A DNA stretch of 64,000 nt from CAIUVD01 sp044338255. Lineage in GTDB: Bacteria > Planctomycetota > UBA11346. A program made the position numbers and the translations under genes. Of this stretch, positions 27,204 through 37,001 are shown piece after piece (the first letter of the stretch is position 1; every line of letters starts with the position of its first letter). The notes beneath the pieces were generated by a model, which was not told where the DNA came from, did no database searches, and was given only the letters and a program-made list of their open reading frames with translations. The stretch spans positions 1 to 64,000 of the forward strand of contig JBIILZ010000003.1 in the NCBI GenBank assembly GCA_044338255.1, written 5' to 3'.

Positions 27204-27225
27204 GAAATCGGGTGGGAGGCCGATC

Positions 27226-29151
27226 ATGCAAGAAGTTACTGTCTCGCGCTCATATCATAGTTCACGTTCACGCACTCCGACGCATGGTATGGTTATCGAC
27301 CCGCACCAGGCGCCCGCGCCGTTGAATCTGAATGGTATGGCCTCGATACCGGCGCTCTGCGAAGCGGCCTTTGCCGCCTATCGCAGCGGCCGCTGCCTAG
27401 CGTCGCGCGATACCGGCCATTGGCGTTGGCTGGCGACCGAGGACGTGCAGTGCGAGATCCGTCGTCTGAGCCTGGGATTGCTGCGCAGCGGCATCGCCCC
27501 CGGCGCGCGCGTGGCCCTCATCGGCGATCCGTCTCCGCATTGGTTGATCGCCGATGTCGCGATCATGGCCATCGGCGCGGTGACCGTGCCGCTCTTCCCG
27601 ACCATGTCGACGGAGCACCTGCAGCACGCCGTCAGCCATACCGGGACGCGGGCGGTGATCGTGCTCGGGGCCAGCGCCTGGCAGCGGATCATCGCCGACC
27701 TCGGACGGTTCCGCCTGGTCATCGTCCGTGGCGCCGGCACCACCGGCGGCCGGGTGATGGGCTGGCATGAGGTGCAGACCCTCGGCGACGAGGTCTCCAG
27801 CGAAGATCCCGGCTTGTACGCGCGCTCGGTGGCCCAGCTACGCCCCGAGGACGTGGCCACCATCATCCATACCAGCGGCTCGACCGGACTGCCCAAGGGC
27901 GTCGAGCTCACCCATCGCAATCTCACCATGCAGATTCGCGGGGCGGCGGCGGTCTTCCCGCTGCACGCCGGACGCGATCGCGCGCTGTCGTGCCTGCCCC
28001 TGGCGCATGTCTTCGAACGCGTGGTGGTCTACACCTATCTGGTGCAGGGGGCGCCGGTGTTCTTCGCCGACGACGTCAAACAGGTCGGGGCCCTGCTGCG
28101 TGAAGTCAAGCCTGCGGTCATCGCCGCCGTGCCGCGTCTGATCGAAAAGCTGCACGTGCGCATCCGCAGCCAGGTCGCGGAATCAGTGGCCATCAAACGC
28201 CAGCTCGGCTACTGGGCTCTCGATCTGGCCAATCGCAGCGAGCTCCCCGAAGCCGGCGCCAAGCCCCTCGCGCTGCGCATCGCCGATCGCCTGATCTACA
28301 GCAAATTGCGCCAGGCTCTCGGTGGCGAGCTCAAATACTTCATCGTCGGCGGCGCGGCGCTGTCGGCTGATCTGCAGCGCTTCCTGGCCGCTGTCGGGAT
28401 TCCCTGCTACACCGGCTACGGCATGACCGAGGCCTCGCCAGTGATCAGCGTCAACCGTCCCGGGGCCAACCGCATCGGCACCGTCGGGCAGGCCTTTCCA
28501 GGCGTGCGTATGCGTATCTCCGCTGAGCATGAGATCCAGGTCCAGGGCGACAACCTTATGCGCGGCTACCATGGCGAAGTGGTTTCCTCGGCCCAGGTCT
28601 TCACTGCCGATGGCTGGTTGCGCACCGGAGATTGCGGGCGCATCGATGCCGATGGCTATCTCACCATCACCGGTCGCGCCAAGGAACTGTTCAAGACCTC
28701 CAACGGCAAATACGTGGCGCCCGTTCCCATCGAGCAGGCGGTGGTCGCCGCCAGTCAGGAAGTCGGCGGCCCGATCGACCAGGTCATGGTCATCGCCGAA
28801 GGCCAGCCCTGTGTGGGGGCGCTGCTCTTCGCTGATGGCGAGGCGGTGCGCCGGCGCCGGCAGATGCTCGGCTTCGACAGCTTGAGTGATGCCGAATTCC
28901 TCGCCCGGCCCGAGGTCATCGCCACCTTGCAGAACGAGATGGCCCATGCCATCGAGCAGGTCAATGCCGGCCTCGATCACTGGCAGCAGGTGCGTTGCTG
29001 GCGCTTCGTGGCCGAGCCGCCGACCATCGATCGCGATGAATTGACGCCCACTTTGAAGTTGCGCCGGCATGTGCTGGCGCAGCGCTATCATGGTCTGATC
29101 ACGGATATGTATGCTCAGCGGTCGCAGGCCGCAGGGGGGGATCATGGCTGA
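27226..29151 (+). CDS. Long-chain acyl-CoA synthetase (AMP-binding)
   Basis: 641 residues. The P-loop TSGSTGLPKG spans 216-225, GYGMTE lies at 397-402, and TGDCGRID and the GRAKELFKTSNGKYVAP hinge follow, matching the FadD15/FACL-type long-chain synthetases. The enzyme activates fatty acids to acyl-CoA at the membrane through an acyl-AMP. A TTGCAG-17-TATACT promoter and a gggagg site precede it. Its stop overlaps the thiolase start by 8 bp. It heads the beta-oxidation cluster and supplies its substrate. Confidence 0.94.
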   Translation: MQEVTVSRSYHSSRSRTPTHGMVIDPHQAPAPLNLNGMASIPALCEAAFAAYRSGRCLASRDTGHWRWLATEDVQCEIRRLSLGLLRSGIAPGARVALIGDPSPHWLIADVAIMAIGAVTVPLFPTMSTEHLQHAVSHTGTRAVIVLGASAWQRIIADLGRFRLVIVRGAGTTGGRVMGWHEVQTLGDEVSSEDPGLYARSVAQLRPEDVATIIHTSGSTGLPKGVELTHRNLTMQIRGAAAVFPLHAGRDRALSCLPLAHVFERVVVYTYLVQGAPVFFADDVKQVGALLREVKPAVIAAVPRLIEKLHVRIRSQVAESVAIKRQLGYWALDLANRSELPEAGAKPLALRIADRLIYSKLRQALGGELKYFIVGGAALSADLQRFLAAVGIPCYTGYGMTEASPVISVNRPGANRIGTVGQAFPGVRMRISAEHEIQVQGDNLMRGYHGEVVSSAQVFTADGWLRTGDCGRIDADGYLTITGRAKELFKTSNGKYVAPVPIEQAVVAASQEVGGPIDQVMVIAEGQPCVGALLFADGEAVRRRRQMLGFDSLSDAEFLARPEVIATLQNEMAHAIEQVNAGLDHWQQVRCWRFVAEPPTIDRDELTPTLKLRRHVLAQRYHGLITDMYAQRSQAAGGDHG

Positions 29152-30439
29152 TCTATCAACGCAGCGCTTAGCGATCATCGATGGCTTGCGCACGCCGTTC
29201 GTCAAGGCCGGCGGACAGGCGGCAGGTCTCGGTGCCGACGATCTGGGGGCGCTGGTGGCCCGTGAATTGATGGCGCGCTCGACGATCGCCGCTAAGGACC
29301 TCGACGAGGTCATCGTCGGCAATGTCGCTCAGCCGGCCGACGCCGCCAACATCGCGCGCATCATCGCCCTCAAGGCCGGTCTGCCGCAAGACCTCATCGC
29401 CAGCACCGTGCATCGCAACTGCGCCAGTGGCATGGAGGCGATCTCGGGCGCGGGCATGCGCATCCGTTCCGACGAGGGGCGGATCCTGTTGTGCATCGGC
29501 GCCGAATCGATGTCGAACATCCCGCTGCTGTTCAATCGTAAAATGACGGCGCTGTTCACGCGTCTGATGAAGGCCAAGACTCTCGGCGAAAAGCTCAGTG
29601 CGTGGATGACCTTCCGGCCCTCGTTCCTCAATCCGATCATCGGCGTGCAGGTCGGCCTCACCGATCCGGTGGCGGGGGTCAACATGGGTCAGACCGCCGA
29701 GATCCTCGCCCGTGAATTCCACATCACCCGCGAGGCCCAGGACGCCTATGCCCTGGAAAGCCACCGCAAGACCATCGCCGCCGCTGCGCGCCTGCAGGAG
29801 GAGCTCATGGCTCTGCCACTGCCGCCGAAGTACACGGCGATGCTCACCGCCGACGACGGACCGCGTGCGAACCTTGAGCTCGCCGGTCTGACCAAGCTCA
29901 AACCCTATTTCGATAAGGTCGCCGGCACCGTCACCGTCGGCAATGCCTGTCCGATCACTGATGGCGCGGCGGCGGTAATCGTCATGGGCGAGACGCAGGC
30001 CCGTGAGCTGGGCCTCAAGCCGCTGGGCTATGTCCGCGATTGGGCCTACGCCGCCCTCGACGGAAAACGCATGGGGCTGGGGCCGGTCTATGCCACCGCC
30101 AAGCTCCTGACCAAGACCGGCCTGGACCTGAAGGCCTTCGATACCGTCGAGCTCAACGAGGCCTTCGCTGCCCAGGTGCTGGCCTGCACCACGGCCTTCG
30201 CCTCGCAGGAGTTCGCACGTACCCACCTCGGTCGCGACCACGCCCTGGGTGAGATCGATCCGGCGCGTCTCAACGTCAATGGCGGGGCGATCGCGCTCGG
30301 CCATCCGGTGGGCGCCACCGGGGCGCGTCTGGTGCTCACCGGCCTGAAGGAATTGAAGCGGCGCGGCGGTGGCCGGTGCCTAGCGACCTTGTGTATCGGC
30401 GGCGGCCAGGGTGCAGCGTTTGCACTCGAGTCCGAGTAG
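29144..30439 (+). CDS. Acetyl-CoA acyltransferase (thiolase, FadI/FadA type)
   Basis: 431 residues from the ATG at 29144 (MADLSTQRLAIIDGLRTPF), within the end of the previous gene. The acylated cysteine is Cys93 in RNCASGMEAI; VELNEAFAAQ, NVNGGAIALGHPVGATGARL and CIGGGQGAA complete the thiolase set. Insert size and sequence fit FadI, the thiolase partner of FadJ. It cleaves 3-ketoacyl-CoA to acetyl-CoA and a shortened acyl-CoA. The hydratase/dehydrogenase gene follows 54 bp later. Confidence 0.94.
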   Translation: MADLSTQRLAIIDGLRTPFVKAGGQAAGLGADDLGALVARELMARSTIAAKDLDEVIVGNVAQPADAANIARIIALKAGLPQDLIASTVHRNCASGMEAISGAGMRIRSDEGRILLCIGAESMSNIPLLFNRKMTALFTRLMKAKTLGEKLSAWMTFRPSFLNPIIGVQVGLTDPVAGVNMGQTAEILAREFHITREAQDAYALESHRKTIAAAARLQEELMALPLPPKYTAMLTADDGPRANLELAGLTKLKPYFDKVAGTVTVGNACPITDGAAAVIVMGETQARELGLKPLGYVRDWAYAALDGKRMGLGPVYATAKLLTKTGLDLKAFDTVELNEAFAAQVLACTTAFASQEFARTHLGRDHALGEIDPARLNVNGGAIALGHPVGATGARLVLTGLKELKRRGGGRCLATLCIGGGQGAAFALESE

Positions 30440-30493
30440 ATGGATTGCATCCACAGCGACGGACGGGGGTAACCCGCCCAGAAGGAGTCGGCC

Positions 30494-32617
30494 ATGTCTG
30501 CCTTCACCGTGACCATTGTCGATGGCACTGCCCATCTCGTTTTCGATCTTCCCGGCGAGAAAGTGAACAAGTTCACGGCCGCGGTCATGGATGAACTCGA
30601 TGGCCTCATTGCCGGCTTCGAACGCCGCGACGACCTTAAGCTTATCGTCATCAGTAGCGGCAAACCCGACATGTTCATCGCCGGTGCCGACATCACCGAG
30701 ATCAAAGGCCTGACCACCGTCGAGAAAGCCCTGGCGAAAGCCCGTCGTGGCCAGGATGTGTTCGAACGCCTGGCGAATCTCGCAATCACCAAGCACATCC
30801 CTATCGTAGCGGTGATCGATGGCCCGTGTCTGGGCGGGGGCATGGAACTGGCCCTGGCCTGCACCCATCGGGTGGTGACCGATGCCGAGAAGACCAAACT
30901 CGGTCTGCCGGAAGTCACCCTTGGCATCATTCCCGGATGGGGCGGCACGCAGCGCCTGCCCAGGCTGGTCGGCCTACCGATCGCCGTCGATATGATCCTC
31001 AGCGGACGTCAGGTGCCGGGGGCTAAGGCGATGAAGCTGGGTCTCGCCGATGCCTGCTTTGCGCGGGCATTTTTGGCTGATGACCTGCCGCGTTTCCTGA
31101 AGAAGCTGACGAGCTTCGTGCGTCGCCCGCTGCCGCGCGCAGTACGCCTGATGCAGGCCCCCGGGGTGCGCGGACTGATATTGCGCGCGGCGCACAAGGA
31201 GGTCATGCGCAAGACCCACGGCCTGATGCCGGCACCGCTGGGGGCGATCGAGGTCCTGCGCCGGACCACGCCGGGCATGCCCATGGCCAACGGTCTGGCG
31301 GTGGAGGCCGAGGTCTTCAGTCAGCTGGCGGTGACGTCTGCCTGCCACAATCTCGTTGATGCCTTCTTCGCCAATGAGGACGTCAAAAAGTCCGCCGGCC
31401 GCCCGGCGCATCCGGTGACCAACGCCGGGGTCCTGGGGGCCGGCATCATGGGGGGCGGTATCGCTTGGGCCTTCGCCGCCGCCGGCATTCCAGTGCGCAT
31501 GAAGGACCTGCAATGGGAGGCCGTGGCCAAGGGCCTGCAGCAGGCGGCGACCTATGACGCGGCGTTGATGAAACTCCGCAAGCTGACTCCTGGCGAGCAT
31601 TCCCTGCGCATGCACCGCATCGCCGGCACCCTCGATTTCACCGCCTTTGAACGCCTCGACCTGGTCGTGGAGGCGGTGGTCGAGGATCTCGCGATCAAGC
31701 GCACGGTGTTGGCCGGCTGCGAGAAATTCGTCCGCCCTGACTGCATCCTCGCGACCAATACCAGCTCCTTGTCGGTCGCCGACATGGCGGCGGCCCTGAC
31801 CCACCCCGAACGCTTGGTGGGCATGCATTTCTTCAATCCGGTCAATCGCATGCCTCTGGTTGAGATCATCGCCGGGCCGGCTTCGTCACCGGAAGCGGTG
31901 CAGCTGGCGGCGGCCACCGCCCGGGCCCTGGGCAAGACCGTGGTCGTGGTCCGCGATTGCCCGGGCTTCCTGGTGAACCGGATCCTGCTGCCCTATCTCA
32001 ATGAAGCCGCGCGCACCGTCGAAGACGGCGCCGGCATTGAGCAGGTCGAGCGCGTCATCAACCATTTCGGCATGCCCATGGGGCCCTTCACTCTCACCGA
32101 TGAAGTCGGGATCGATGTCGGCTTCAAGGTCGCGAAAGTCCTGCACCACGGCTATGGCGAGCGCCACGCGGTCGCCGATCTGTTGCGTTGCCTGCATGAG
32201 GACCTGCATCTGAAAGGCACCAAGGGCGGACGCGGCTTCTTCCTCCATGCTGGGCGCCAGGCTCTGCCCAATCCGGAGATCGAGCAGGCCGTGCGCAGCG
32301 TGCAGTCGGCGCAGAAGCGCACGCCGCACGCCCTCAGCGACGGTGAGGTCCTCGACCGCTGTCTGCTGACCATGATCAACGAATCGGCGCGCTGCCTCGA
32401 GGAGGGCGTGGTCGCCAAGGCCGCCCATCTCGATCTGGCGATGCTCATGGGTACCGGCTTCCCGCCGAGCCGCGGCGGGCCCTTGCACTACGCGCAGAGC
32501 CTGGGTCTGAAGACGGTGGTCGAGCGCCTCAAACACCTCGCCGATACCCACGGCCCACGCTTCACGCCGGCAGCCCTGCTGGTCGAGCGGGCGGGCAGCG
32601 GGGTGGCCTTGGTGTGA
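30494..32617 (+). CDS. Enoyl-CoA hydratase / 3-hydroxyacyl-CoA dehydrogenase (FadJ/FadB alpha subunit)
   Basis: 707 residues. Residues 1-190 are crotonase: FIAGADITEI, GPCLGGGMELALAC (oxyanion hole) and GIIPGWGGTQRLPR with the catalytic-glutamate region. Residues 310 on are the dehydrogenase: NAD fold GVLGAGIMGGGIAWAFAAAG, NTSSLSVADMA, VGMHFFNPVNRMPLVEII and RDCPGFLVNRIL. It hydrates enoyl-CoA and oxidises the 3-hydroxyacyl-CoA. The gene has an AGAAGGAG-type site and ends in a strong hairpin. The thiolase upstream is its normal partner. Confidence 0.95.
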   Translation: MSAFTVTIVDGTAHLVFDLPGEKVNKFTAAVMDELDGLIAGFERRDDLKLIVISSGKPDMFIAGADITEIKGLTTVEKALAKARRGQDVFERLANLAITKHIPIVAVIDGPCLGGGMELALACTHRVVTDAEKTKLGLPEVTLGIIPGWGGTQRLPRLVGLPIAVDMILSGRQVPGAKAMKLGLADACFARAFLADDLPRFLKKLTSFVRRPLPRAVRLMQAPGVRGLILRAAHKEVMRKTHGLMPAPLGAIEVLRRTTPGMPMANGLAVEAEVFSQLAVTSACHNLVDAFFANEDVKKSAGRPAHPVTNAGVLGAGIMGGGIAWAFAAAGIPVRMKDLQWEAVAKGLQQAATYDAALMKLRKLTPGEHSLRMHRIAGTLDFTAFERLDLVVEAVVEDLAIKRTVLAGCEKFVRPDCILATNTSSLSVADMAAALTHPERLVGMHFFNPVNRMPLVEIIAGPASSPEAVQLAAATARALGKTVVVVRDCPGFLVNRILLPYLNEAARTVEDGAGIEQVERVINHFGMPMGPFTLTDEVGIDVGFKVAKVLHHGYGERHAVADLLRCLHEDLHLKGTKGGRGFFLHAGRQALPNPEIEQAVRSVQSAQKRTPHALSDGEVLDRCLLTMINESARCLEEGVVAKAAHLDLAMLMGTGFPPSRGGPLHYAQSLGLKTVVERLKHLADTHGPRFTPAALLVERAGSGVALV

Positions 32618-32618
32618 G

Positions 32619-32661
32619 CTTCAATGTCAGTGGAATTGGTGATATTCCACTGGCATTGAAG
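32619..32661 (+). terminator. Long hairpin directly after the hydratase/dehydrogenase gene
   Basis: An 18-bp stem (32619-32636 with 32644-32661; cttcaatg.cagtggaat and its complement, one G-T pair) with a 7-base loop. No U-tract follows, so it may act as an attenuator or mRNA-stabilising hairpin rather than a classical terminator. Confidence 0.65.
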
Positions 32662-32774
32662 ACCCTTCCGAGGTATCGTTAAGGCGTGAAGCAGACGTGA
32701 TCAGCGTGACTTAAAACTGAATCTTTAGTGGCTCATTAGCAGCTTTTTTTGCGGACCTCAGCGGAGAATCAGCC

Positions 32775-34691
32775 ATGGCTACCGACCTCGATCCCAACCA
32801 CCACTCGACCGATCGCAATGCCGATGCCGTACCGGTCATCGATCTTTCGAAGATGAGCATCGACAAGCGTGCGGCGATGGAGGTCGCCGAATCGGCGCGC
32901 GAGGTCCAATGGACCGAGCCGAGCTTCGCCCAGCAGTTGTTCATGGGCACCTTCAATCGCACCCTGGTCGATACCTTCCCGCGGCAGAGCCCCGAAGACG
33001 CCGCCATCGGCGATGCCTTCTGCGCGGAGCTGTCGACGTATCTGACCGCCAACCTCGACGCCGAGGAGGTCGACCAGTCGCGGACCATTCCCACCAAGGT
33101 CATCAGCGATCTCTTCGCCATGGGCGTGTTCGCCATGAAGGTGCCCAAGGAATACGGCGGCCTTGGCTTCACCCAGGTTAATTACAACCGTGCCATGATG
33201 CTGCTCGCCAGCCATTGCGCCTCGACGGCGGTGCTGGTCAGCGCCCATCAATCGATCGGCGTGCCGCAGCCGTTGAAGCTGTTCGGCACCGAGGCACAGA
33301 AGAATAAATATTTCCCGCGCTTCCGCAGCGGCACGATCAGCGCCTTTGCCCTCACCGAGCCCAGCGTCGGCTCCGATCCCTCGAAGATGGCCACCGAGGC
33401 GGTGCTCACCGCCGATGGCACGCATTACATCATCAACGGTGAAAAGCTCTGGTGTACCAATGGTCCGATCGCCGGGCTGATGGTGGTGATGTGCAAGACC
33501 GCTCCGAAGATCGTCAATGGCGTCGAGCGGGCGCAGATCACAGCGATGATCGTCGAGGGCGACAGCCCGGGCATCGAGGTCGTGCATCGCTGCGACTTCA
33601 TGGGTATCCGCGCCATCCAGAACGGCCTGATCCGCTTCCATGACGTGAAAGTGCCGGCCGAGAATGTCCTGTGGGCTCCGGGCAAGGGCCTGAAGCTGGC
33701 GCTGACCACATTGAATACCGGCCGCCTGACCCTGCCCGCCGCCTGCACTGGGGTCGCCAAGCAGTGCCTGCGCATCGGCCGCGAATGGGGTAGTGAACGG
33801 CAGCAGTGGGGCCTGCCCATCGGCACCCATGAGGCCGGCCGCGAAAAACTCGCCTTCATCGCCAGCCACACCCTGGCCATGGAGGCGGTGACGTGGTTGA
33901 CCAGCCACTGGGCAGATGATCACGGCAAGGACATCCGCCTGGAAGCGGCGATGTCCAAACTGTTCTGCAGCGAGGTCGGCTGGCAGGTGGTCGACGTGAC
34001 CCTGCAGCTGCGCGGTGGACGCGGTTACGAGAAGGGCAGCAGCCTAAAGGCTCGCGGTGAAAAGTGCTATCCGGTGGAGCGCATGCTGCGCGATATGCGC
34101 ATCAACCGCATCATCGAAGGTACCACCGACATCATGCACCTCTTCCTGGCGCGTGAGGCCATGGATCCGCATCTCAAGCTCGCCGCCGATATCATCGCCA
34201 AGCATACGCCGGTGGGCACCAAGATCAGCGCCGGGGCTAAGCTCGCCGGCTTCTACACCGGCTGGTATGCCAAGCAGTGGTTCAATGCCAGCCTCTGGGA
34301 ACGCCACGACGACATGGGCATCCTCAGCGGCCATTACCACTACCTGCAGGCGACTGCGCATCGCCTGGCGCGCTCGATCTTCCATGCCATGGGCCTCTAC
34401 CAAGAGAAGCTCGAACGGAAGCAGGTGCTGCTCGCGCACCTCATGAACATCGGCACCGAATTGTTCGCCATGGCCGCGACCTGCAGCTATGCCATCCACG
34501 TTGCCGGTGAACGGCATGACAACTCGCCGATGACCTTGGCCGATCAGTTCTGCCGCGAGGCAACCAAGCGCATCGAGAACCACTTCCGCGAAATTGGCAG
34601 CGGTGATGGGCGTCTGATGAATCAGGTCGGCAAGGGGGTCCTCGCCGGTGAATTCGCCTGGCTCGAAACCGGCGTGCAGGACCCTGGCTGA
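32775..34691 (+). CDS. Acyl-CoA dehydrogenase family protein
   Basis: 638 residues, larger than the ~380 of simple enzymes. The core is clear: MKVPKEYGGLGFTQVNYNRAM, FALTEPSVGSDPSKM, YIINGEKLWCTNGP, LQLRGGRGYEKGS and the MRINRIIEGTTDIMHLFLARE segment with the catalytic-Glu-type motif. A 75-residue N-terminal extension and a C-terminal domain of about 200 residues (helical) resemble the long ACAD9/VLCAD or FadE-like types. It makes the first oxidation step of beta-oxidation with FAD. It follows the hydratase gene after 157 bp that hold the hairpin and an untypical AT-rich stretch. Confidence 0.92.
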   Translation: MATDLDPNHHSTDRNADAVPVIDLSKMSIDKRAAMEVAESAREVQWTEPSFAQQLFMGTFNRTLVDTFPRQSPEDAAIGDAFCAELSTYLTANLDAEEVDQSRTIPTKVISDLFAMGVFAMKVPKEYGGLGFTQVNYNRAMMLLASHCASTAVLVSAHQSIGVPQPLKLFGTEAQKNKYFPRFRSGTISAFALTEPSVGSDPSKMATEAVLTADGTHYIINGEKLWCTNGPIAGLMVVMCKTAPKIVNGVERAQITAMIVEGDSPGIEVVHRCDFMGIRAIQNGLIRFHDVKVPAENVLWAPGKGLKLALTTLNTGRLTLPAACTGVAKQCLRIGREWGSERQQWGLPIGTHEAGREKLAFIASHTLAMEAVTWLTSHWADDHGKDIRLEAAMSKLFCSEVGWQVVDVTLQLRGGRGYEKGSSLKARGEKCYPVERMLRDMRINRIIEGTTDIMHLFLAREAMDPHLKLAADIIAKHTPVGTKISAGAKLAGFYTGWYAKQWFNASLWERHDDMGILSGHYHYLQATAHRLARSIFHAMGLYQEKLERKQVLLAHLMNIGTELFAMAATCSYAIHVAGERHDNSPMTLADQFCREATKRIENHFREIGSGDGRLMNQVGKGVLAGEFAWLETGVQDPG

Positions 34692-34747
34692 GGTCTCGCC
34701 ACACGACCTGGATGGTGGATCAGGCAACTGTCGATGAGGGGGTATCC

Positions 34748-36985
34748 ATGACCGAGCTTGAATCGCGCCCTGTGCCCGCCGGCGAGCGCGGGGTCCTGCA
34801 TAGCGATCCGCTGCACACCGGCGCACACTATGTGCGCCGGGCCACCGGCATCTCCTTGTCACTGATCGAGAAGCTAATTTCCAGCCACATCCGCGTCGAG
34901 GGTGCCGACCGGGTTCCGGAGGTGGGTCCGATACTGTTTCTCTGCAACCATTTCACGCGTTTCGAGACTTTCATCCTGCCGTGGCTGCTGGATCGCCACA
35001 CCAAGCGCTTCGTCCACAATCTCGCGCATCATTCCCTGTTCCACGGGCGCTTCGGCGATTACATGCGCGCCATCGGCGCACGCTCGATCAAGGAGGCGGG
35101 GATAAAGGATTCGATCATCGGCGATCTGATTACCGGTCATCTCGACTGGATCATCTATCCCGAAGGATCGATGATCAAAGACAAGCATGTCTGGCACGAC
35201 AACCGGTTCCAACTCGACGCCCCCGATCGCCATGGACCGCCGCATACCGGCTCAGCTTTGATGGCCCTGCAGGCGGCGCTGGTCCGTCAGCAGTATCTCG
35301 ATGCCTGGCGCAAACAGGACAGCGTCACGCTCGATGATCTCGAAGAACGCTGGAAATTCACCGGTGCCAATCTGCCGCGCTCGCCTCTGCGCATCGTACC
35401 CATTACCATCACCTATTATCCCATCCGCCCGGGCGACAATGTCATGGGCCGGCTGGCGCGGCGCTTCCTCAAGAGCGTGCCGACGCAGCTCGAGGAAGAG
35501 CTCTCTATCGAGGGCAACCTGCTCCTCGGCGACACCGACATCAGCGTCTATTTCGGCAAGCCGATCGAGGTCCAACCGTGGATCGCCTCGGTGCATGCGG
35601 CCCAGGGCACGCCCGGGGCGGATGCGGCCCTGGTGACGGCCAAGGATGGCTTGACCAACCACGTGATGGGCGACATCTACCGCAATGTCACGGTGCACCT
35701 CGATCATCTGTTTGCGTCCTGCCTGCGCTATGCCACGCATGAGCGCATCCGCTGTGATGATTTCCATCGCGCGATGTACCTCGCGGCGCGCACGCTGCAG
35801 GCCGGTGGTCGGCGCCGGGCGCATCGCAGCATCGGCGAGAGCCTGCTGTCGCTGGTCAGCGGTGCGCCCTCGAAGGCGCTCGAGAGCGTGCGCGCCCTGG
35901 CCATGCGTGAAGGACTGCTCACGCTCGACGATGGCTGGTACGTCATCAATCGTCGGGCGGTAGATGCCGCTCATCAATTCCATGATGTGCGGGTCAAGAA
36001 TACCCTGGCAGTGATCGCCAATGAATTGGAACCGTTGCGCGAAGCGGTAAAAGCTGTGCGCGAAGCCATCTCTCTGCCCCGCGCGCGGCTGCATGAACGC
36101 GTTGCAACGCTGCTGCATCAGGAGGATCTCGGCGAATTCCAGCGCGACTATTCCCAGGCCCAGGCGCAGCGGCCAGGGTCTACAGCCGCGACCACGATGC
36201 TCCCGGCCGAGATTGGTCGCCCATTCCGTCTGAGTCCCCCGGATGTCGATGCGCGCCAGCCTTTCGGCGTGGTCCTCTGTCACGGCTATCTCGCGGCACC
36301 GGCGGAAATCCGCGAGCTCGCCGAGCACCTGGTCGCCGCCGGCCACCACGTCTATGGCGCGCGTTTGTCCGGCCATGGTACGGATCCTTCGCAGCTGGCC
36401 TTGACCAAGCGCGATGATTGGCGTTTCTCGTTGGAGCGCGCCATCGCCGCCATGCGCTCGGCCTGTGATCAGGTGGTGGTGGTCGGTTTCTCGACCGGCG
36501 GTCTGCTGGCCATCGATGCCGCCGCACGGCTGCCGGGCATCGTCGGGGTGGTGGCGATCAATGCGCCATTGCATCTGCGGGATCGCGCCAGTCACCTGGC
36601 GCCAGTGGTCAATGTCTGGAATGGCGTCGCCCACGCCCTGCATCTTGATCGCTTGGCGTGGACCGAGGTCGCCAGCGAGCCGGAATGGCCGGACGTCAAC
36701 TACAGCCGCAACCCGGTCTCCGGCCTCCATGAGTTGGAGCGCTTGATGTCGGACATCCGTCTGCTCGCCCCGCAGGTCTGGGCACCGACTCTCGTGGTGC
36801 AGGCCGATGATGATCCGGTGGTCGTACCGGCGAGCGCTGAGGAGCTCTATGGCCTGTTGGGCAGCGCCGAGAAATCTGTTCAGCGGCTGAAGTTGAATCA
36901 TCACGTCATCGTCCGCGGCGAAGGCAGCCAGCAGGTGGCGCGGATGATCTCCGACTTCCTCGCAGGATTGGCCCGCCATTGGTAG
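34748..36985 (+). CDS. Fusion of a glycerophosphate-type acyltransferase and an alpha/beta hydrolase
   Basis: 745 residues from ATG 34748 (gaggggg site); a start at 34712 is less likely. Residues 1-300 are PlsC-like: LCNHFTRFETF with His68 and Glu73 in place of the usual HX4D, and IIYPEGSMIKD as the EGS/T block. Residues 300-480 are helical. From about 500 comes a serine hydrolase: VVLCHGYLAAPAEIRELAEHL, GARLSGHGTDP, the nucleophile Ser582 in GFSTGG, APTLVVQADDDPVV and NHHVIV for the His. The hydrolase resembles monoacylglycerol lipase / carboxylesterase. Lying within fatty-acid genes, it may release and transfer acyl chains in lipid turnover. Confidence 0.8.
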   Translation: MTELESRPVPAGERGVLHSDPLHTGAHYVRRATGISLSLIEKLISSHIRVEGADRVPEVGPILFLCNHFTRFETFILPWLLDRHTKRFVHNLAHHSLFHGRFGDYMRAIGARSIKEAGIKDSIIGDLITGHLDWIIYPEGSMIKDKHVWHDNRFQLDAPDRHGPPHTGSALMALQAALVRQQYLDAWRKQDSVTLDDLEERWKFTGANLPRSPLRIVPITITYYPIRPGDNVMGRLARRFLKSVPTQLEEELSIEGNLLLGDTDISVYFGKPIEVQPWIASVHAAQGTPGADAALVTAKDGLTNHVMGDIYRNVTVHLDHLFASCLRYATHERIRCDDFHRAMYLAARTLQAGGRRRAHRSIGESLLSLVSGAPSKALESVRALAMREGLLTLDDGWYVINRRAVDAAHQFHDVRVKNTLAVIANELEPLREAVKAVREAISLPRARLHERVATLLHQEDLGEFQRDYSQAQAQRPGSTAATTMLPAEIGRPFRLSPPDVDARQPFGVVLCHGYLAAPAEIRELAEHLVAAGHHVYGARLSGHGTDPSQLALTKRDDWRFSLERAIAAMRSACDQVVVVGFSTGGLLAIDAAARLPGIVGVVAINAPLHLRDRASHLAPVVNVWNGVAHALHLDRLAWTEVASEPEWPDVNYSRNPVSGLHELERLMSDIRLLAPQVWAPTLVVQADDDPVVVPASAEELYGLLGSAEKSVQRLKLNHHVIVRGEGSQQVARMISDFLAGLARHW

Positions 36986-37001
36986 CGTGTAGGCTAAGGC
37001 C

